A stretch of DNA of 8,996 nucleotides, from the NCBI GenBank assembly GCA_904501865.1, contig CAJGCF010000058.1, positions 1 to 8,996 on the forward strand. The letters are read 5' to 3'. Source of the DNA: an uncultured Clostridia bacterium. GTDB taxonomy: Bacteria > Bacillota > Clostridia > Oscillospirales > CAG-272. Under the pieces are notes generated by a model that was not told where the DNA came from, made no database searches, and saw only the letters and a program-made list of their open reading frames with translations. Both the position numbers and the translations under genes were made by a program. Position 1 is the first letter of the stretch. Each line of letters begins with the position of its first letter. Below are positions 7,301-8,996 of the stretch, in pieces.

Positions 7301-8996
7301 ATTCGTTTCAATTATCATTCCGGAGTCTTCGTTAACGTCTGTTCTGCTTCGGGATTCGGAATCGGTAAAAAATCCATTATTAAGTAAGGTCTCAAACACT
7401 CGTTTTTGAACGTGTATATAGTCTCCTATTTTGGTAATTTTGTATCTGTTGAGTGTTTTTTGAGAAAAAGATTCTGCATTATCTGTTTCCCCACTCACCT
7501 CAACCTCGATCTCACCTTTTGCATCGAGAAACTCTGCAAAAGGCTTTTTCATTCTGACCGCCATGTGCTCCGCTCTCTGCTTGTGTACCCTTATGTCGTG
7601 ATAGAGAGTCTTAAGCACACCGCGAGTCTTGAATCCCTCAAGAGCCTCGATAGTCGTCTCGGGAGTAAGTATGTGATAGAAATATTTCTCCTTGAGCCAC
7701 TTGGAGGTAGCGTTGAGGATCTTACCGAGCTTGTTATCAGTCTTTTTGTCGACGTTGGCAAAATCAATAACACCGTTCACCGCGTCGGAAACCACCTTGT
7801 CGATATCTACCCAATGACCGTTTATGTACGTCTTGTTATATCTCTCGATAGTCCTACGCAATCCTTGAAGGATCTTGCCAAGCAGCTTCATCTCGTCCGC
7901 GTCGAGAAATCCTCCTACTCTGTTCTTGCCCGTCCGCTCGTCAGTGCGGGAGCGCAGCCGCTTGAACTCGTCTATCATAAATTGTAGATTGCCGTCCGCG
8001 GCATTTGCGAAATCAGTGAGATTAGACCCTTCCTCTCCCTGTCGCATAGCGTCACTGTCCGTCTTTCCGCTCTCCATAGAGTAAAATCTGTCAGCCTCAC
8101 CGATAGCCTTATCTATCGATCTAATACGTATATTGCCCTTGACGTCGACGACAGAGGCAAGTACATTAGTCACGTTGACTATACCCTCGTCCTCCATATT
8201 GCGCTTTTGATGCTCAACGAGCTCACGGAGCTTTTTGCCCTGATACGATACCTCACGGGAGAACTTCTGTACAGCGGCATCCTCCATACGCTCGCGTCTG
8301 AACTGCTCCTCTGCCGCTCTCATTTCGGCTTGGAAATATGCGCCCGTGGTGCTCTCTCCCATATTCGCAAACCGCTCGTATAGCACGTCAGTGTATTCCT
8401 GCGCCAAGGCCTGCACCGAGGTCTCGTCGTATATGTCGTTAAGGTGATAATACTTGCCATCCTCGCCCTTGATGCGAGCCGAGTCTATCATATCCCATGC
8501 CATTTTGGCCGCAAGCGCCTTGACGGCAACACTGCCGGGGCCCGCATGTCCTTGTGCGCTCTCCTCGTGCAGTGCGATATAGATATCGGAGACAAGCCGC
8601 TCACGTCTCTTTCGGGTCATACCCTCAAGCTCAAAGCCTAGGGCAAGGCTCTTGACCTCGGAGTCAGTCAAGGCCTCTATCTCACGCACGGCGGGCTCTA
8701 CCTCCTTCTTGGTGTAACGCCGCGCCGCCTCTGCCTTCGCAAGCTGGGCCGCCTCACGAGCCAGCTTCTCACGCAGACCGCGCTCCTTTTTGAGTAGCCT
8801 CGCCATCTCGTTTTCCTCGTCCGCAAGGTCGTATTTCGTCTCTGCCAAATCTTTCTTATTAAAACTCTTGACATCAACGATTTTTTGGAGTATACTAATT
8901 ACAGAAGGAGCATCGCCGCCGGAGTCCCCGTTAATCTTAACGGTCCCGGTCTTGAACGGCGCGGCTCCTTCTTCTATTGAAAGAACCTCGTGCACA
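4307..8996 (-). CDS. Large phage polyvalent protein, N-terminus off window
   Basis: At least 1562 codons, open at the right edge; the first in-frame codon, GTG at 8995-8993, need not be the start. Counting from it: the frame opens with V-H-E-V-L-S-I-E-E, like the end of a module lying off the window; residues 10-50 are a linker; 50-140 a charged coiled coil; about 480-700 an AT-rich module ending K-F-W-V-H-S-V-D-I; 970-1005 a segment N-S-V-L-G-L-N-L-K-V-V-A-T-Q-T-T; 1119-1143 contains S-M-F-T-S-D-S-V-K-N; 1172-1195 a hydrophobic helix. The last two motifs recall C-terminal 'large polyvalent protein associated' domains (LPD38-like), and the inserted module recalls LPD3 or phage BECR-type nuclease-associated domains; both from memory, unconfirmed. 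Such proteins are thought to be packaged and injected with the DNA. It lies before the head genes and has its own terminator. Confidence 0.65.
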   Translation of the reverse strand, partial: VHEVLSIEEGAAPFKTGTVKINGDSGGDAPSVISILQKIVDVKSFNKKDLAETKYDLADEENEMARLLKKERGLREKLAREAAQLAKAEAARRYTKKEVEPAVREIEALTDSEVKSLALGFELEGMTRKRRERLVSDIYIALHEESAQGHAGPGSVAVKALAAKMAWDMIDSARIKGEDGKYYHLNDIYDETSVQALAQEYTDVLYERFANMGESTTGAYFQAEMRAAEEQFRRERMEDAAVQKFSREVSYQGKKLRELVEHQKRNMEDEGIVNVTNVLASVVDVKGNIRIRSIDKAIGEADRFYSMESGKTDSDAMRQGEEGSNLTDFANAADGNLQFMIDEFKRLRSRTDERTGKNRVGGFLDADEMKLLGKILQGLRRTIERYNKTYINGHWVDIDKVVSDAVNGVIDFANVDKKTDNKLGKILNATSKWLKEKYFYHILTPETTIEALEGFKTRGVLKTLYHDIRVHKQRAEHMAVRMKKPFAEFLDAKGEIEVEVSGETDNAESFSQKTLNRYKITKIGDYIHVQKRVFETLLNNGFFTDSESRSRTDVNEDSGMIIETNKSGIDETFDMSNYGKVGKSKKIAKIATVDLIPEAIRKGRLVADNVPNHHNPADSNKRFAYIEYSTKVDGKDATIKIAIKKSPQKNKFWVHSVDINENANGFPASAASNTEAGYRTADTSNILSHFGSNVNSNTKKITVNPTWTDENGKKHAYRDKLNEKTVNVNGSEITLGEAIYLYMLTKRELAHTGLRESGYVTYDENNQRKLKLRILDIPRTRDLIFSQLDEADRAFLKMAEDFFNVTSTKVKNDADMEIFGYTNIEDGYYVPMIRDRYSRMQGVTDQRQSIGSIITVYNKSFNQNTVRNAKALEGKNIMEIINDHADGLADYSELYIPLKSFDRVYNRAVVLEGGETTSLRETLQNNVWSKTDVYLKDLFADIQGQNRKSDNVIDSMVGKLRSAWVNSVLGLNLKVVATQTTSFVAANQVIEAKYLMPALAKFVGDQSELGARADEYSDIIEARSFEMGALKAQGNIDKVTEWSSKSGFMINLMDRRVCLAIFHAAELKAEAQGEGAVGTVENAQAAAKIADEAIYTTQAMTSASERSALQRSKSEIARTLSMFTSDSVKNLSHFVGNVMKYVAHSKMAKSDLASAAEYEAELKKDAKAIRRSATTLVATGVMLGLITQAFKYLYAKEEEEPEDKAKDLITDVASSTLNILPGVSDIIDKFIFDYDLSLNVFDIVNDTVEDTASVFNMAGRAMAGEYVSTQSVVKNVGNFVKTVGTVFGAPVAPVERTVTGLLRKFFPSAIYGYDAMMSTPSYTADLKAAVESGDEVLAEHILSTLYKNEVNGTYTSNELEEIARLYALVDEKGNHYNVLPQKISKEVNGVTLDRKQRAQFESIYSQASAKVNSLIRSDYYQELSDEQRAKAIKNLYALYYNKAAAEVAGADWSKGQAYSRLTDNYSALFAAQAYKSGLEAYKDARGKEVSVKAQFIEYLGTLGLDNETYTVVAYANGVRDKATRVALLAYINSLSLSDDVKAKIAETLGFEVKDGRVIAEEN
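6912..6940 (+). promoter_or_regulatory. Candidate antisense promoter A
   Basis: TTGACA (6912-6917), 17 bases, TAAAAT (6935-6940), preceded by TG one base upstream (extended -10). The -35 is perfect and the -10 matches five of six. It points into the AT-rich module, against the polyvalent gene. Predicted start is A6947, the first base of the hairpin listed next. Confidence 0.55.
6947..7014 (+). ncRNA. Candidate small hairpin RNA A, antisense to the polyvalent gene
   Basis: From the predicted start the plus strand folds into one extended hairpin. Stem P1 pairs 6947-6959 with 7000-7012 (13 bp, three G-U). An asymmetric loop (6960-6965 / 6998-6999) follows, then P2 (CCTGC 6966-6970 / GCAGG 6993-6997), a 3x1 loop, and P3 (6974-6981 / 6984-6991, 8 bp, one G-U). 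T-rich TTTTCATTTAT begins at 7011, partly inside P1, giving a weak terminator. The G-U pairs become A-C mismatches on the coding strand, so only plus-strand RNA folds this well. There is no convincing open frame. It is not a known RNA family that I recognise. Transcription is inferred, not shown. Confidence 0.5.
7515..7549 (+). terminator. Terminator-like hairpin on the plus strand at the edge of the AT-rich module
   Basis: CCTTTTGCA (7515-7523) and TGCAAAAGG (7535-7543) pair perfectly over 9 bp; GAG/CTC add three more pairs around an AAA loop. C-TTTTT follows on the plus strand only. It lies about 570 bases downstream of antisense promoter A and could end longer read-through. The stem is not GC-rich. 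Confidence 0.4.
8868..8896 (+). promoter_or_regulatory. Candidate antisense promoter B
   Basis: TTGACA (8868-8873), 17 bases, TATACT (8891-8896), in an AT-rich patch within GC-rich coding sequence. The -35 is perfect and the -10 matches five of six. Predicted start is A8903, the first base of hairpin B. Confidence 0.55.
8903..8972 (+). ncRNA. Candidate small hairpin RNA B, antisense to the polyvalent gene
   Basis: P1 is a perfect 9-bp stem, AGAAGGAGC (8903-8911) with GCTCCTTCT (8964-8972). A 2x2 loop follows, then P2 (CGCCG 8914-8918 / CGGCG 8957-8961), a seven-base bulge on the 3' side, P3 (CCGG 8919-8922 / CCGG 8946-8949) and a terminal 7-bp palindrome CCGTTAA / TTAACGG (8928-8943). The 3' side ends CCTTCTTCTATT, a weak U-rich tail. 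AGAAGGAG looks like a ribosome site but no start codon follows at a workable distance, so it seems to serve the stem. Overall shape and size match RNA A, while the sequence does not. Transcription is inferred. Confidence 0.5.

Larger units (their letters stand above)
6890..7560 (-). other. AT-rich inserted module inside the polyvalent gene
   Basis: Sampled 60-base blocks here are 32-37% GC (7201-7260, 7261-7320, 7381-7440), against about 50-60% in flanking blocks such as 7621-7680 and 8521-8580. Codons such as TTA, ATA and AGT rise with it. It encodes about residues 480-700, with a core T-V-D-L-I-P-E-A-I-R-K-G-R-L-V, then F-A-Y-I-E-Y and K-N-K-F-W-V-H-S-V-D-I. The frame is intact across both edges. 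A recently acquired domain is likely. Confidence 0.7.

Noticed and set aside
8174..8205. TTGACT on the plus strand as a third promoter unit
   Set aside because: No -10 at 16-18 bases and no structured RNA after it.

Overview
The window is a block of virion genes from a tailed phage or prophage of a low- to mid-GC Firmicute, most likely a gut Clostridia host. Reasons: strong AGGAGG-type ribosome sites, a scaffold-like protein with the N-terminal 'LQFF-E' motif common in Firmicute phages, and a tandem AGTGAAG-type intergenic repeat that I associate (from memory, unchecked) with uncultured Clostridia. All protein genes I accept are on the minus strand, so transcription runs from high to low coordinates.

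Layout in transcription order. (1) About 8996-4307: most of one very large open frame (at least 1562 codons, 5' end off the window), a phage 'large polyvalent protein' with a coiled-coil start, an AT-rich inserted module, and a hydrophobic helical C-terminal part. It ends in a clear intrinsic terminator (4250-4285). (2) 4306-3991: a 316-bp gap holding that terminator, a GC-rich inverted repeat, a 7-bp tandem repeat and a plausible promoter. (3) 3990-1: a tightly packed head cluster: a 43-residue basic protein, an acidic scaffold-like protein, a decoration-like protein, the probable major capsid protein, a probable head-tail connector, and the start of a beta-rich head-closure-like protein. The order recalls P22-like podoviruses (scaffold, coat, connector, closure), but that is inference from order and sequence character, not from a search.

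The most unusual signal is on the other strand, inside the polyvalent gene. Two sites carry TTGACA, exactly 17 bp, then a near-consensus -10 (TAAAAT with an extended TGn; TATACT). At each, the predicted transcription start coincides with the first base of a long hairpin of 66-70 nt. Site A is at 6912-7012 and site B at 8868-8972. Their sequences differ but the design is the same: same strand, same spacing, same codon register, and the same distance (32 and 33 codons) from a V-H-x-V motif that ends a protein module. Site A's 13-bp outer stem has three G-U pairs that only work in plus-strand RNA. I propose these are two members of a family of small structured RNAs hidden antisense in the interdomain linkers of the polyvalent protein. 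Nothing in the sequence alone proves that they are transcribed.
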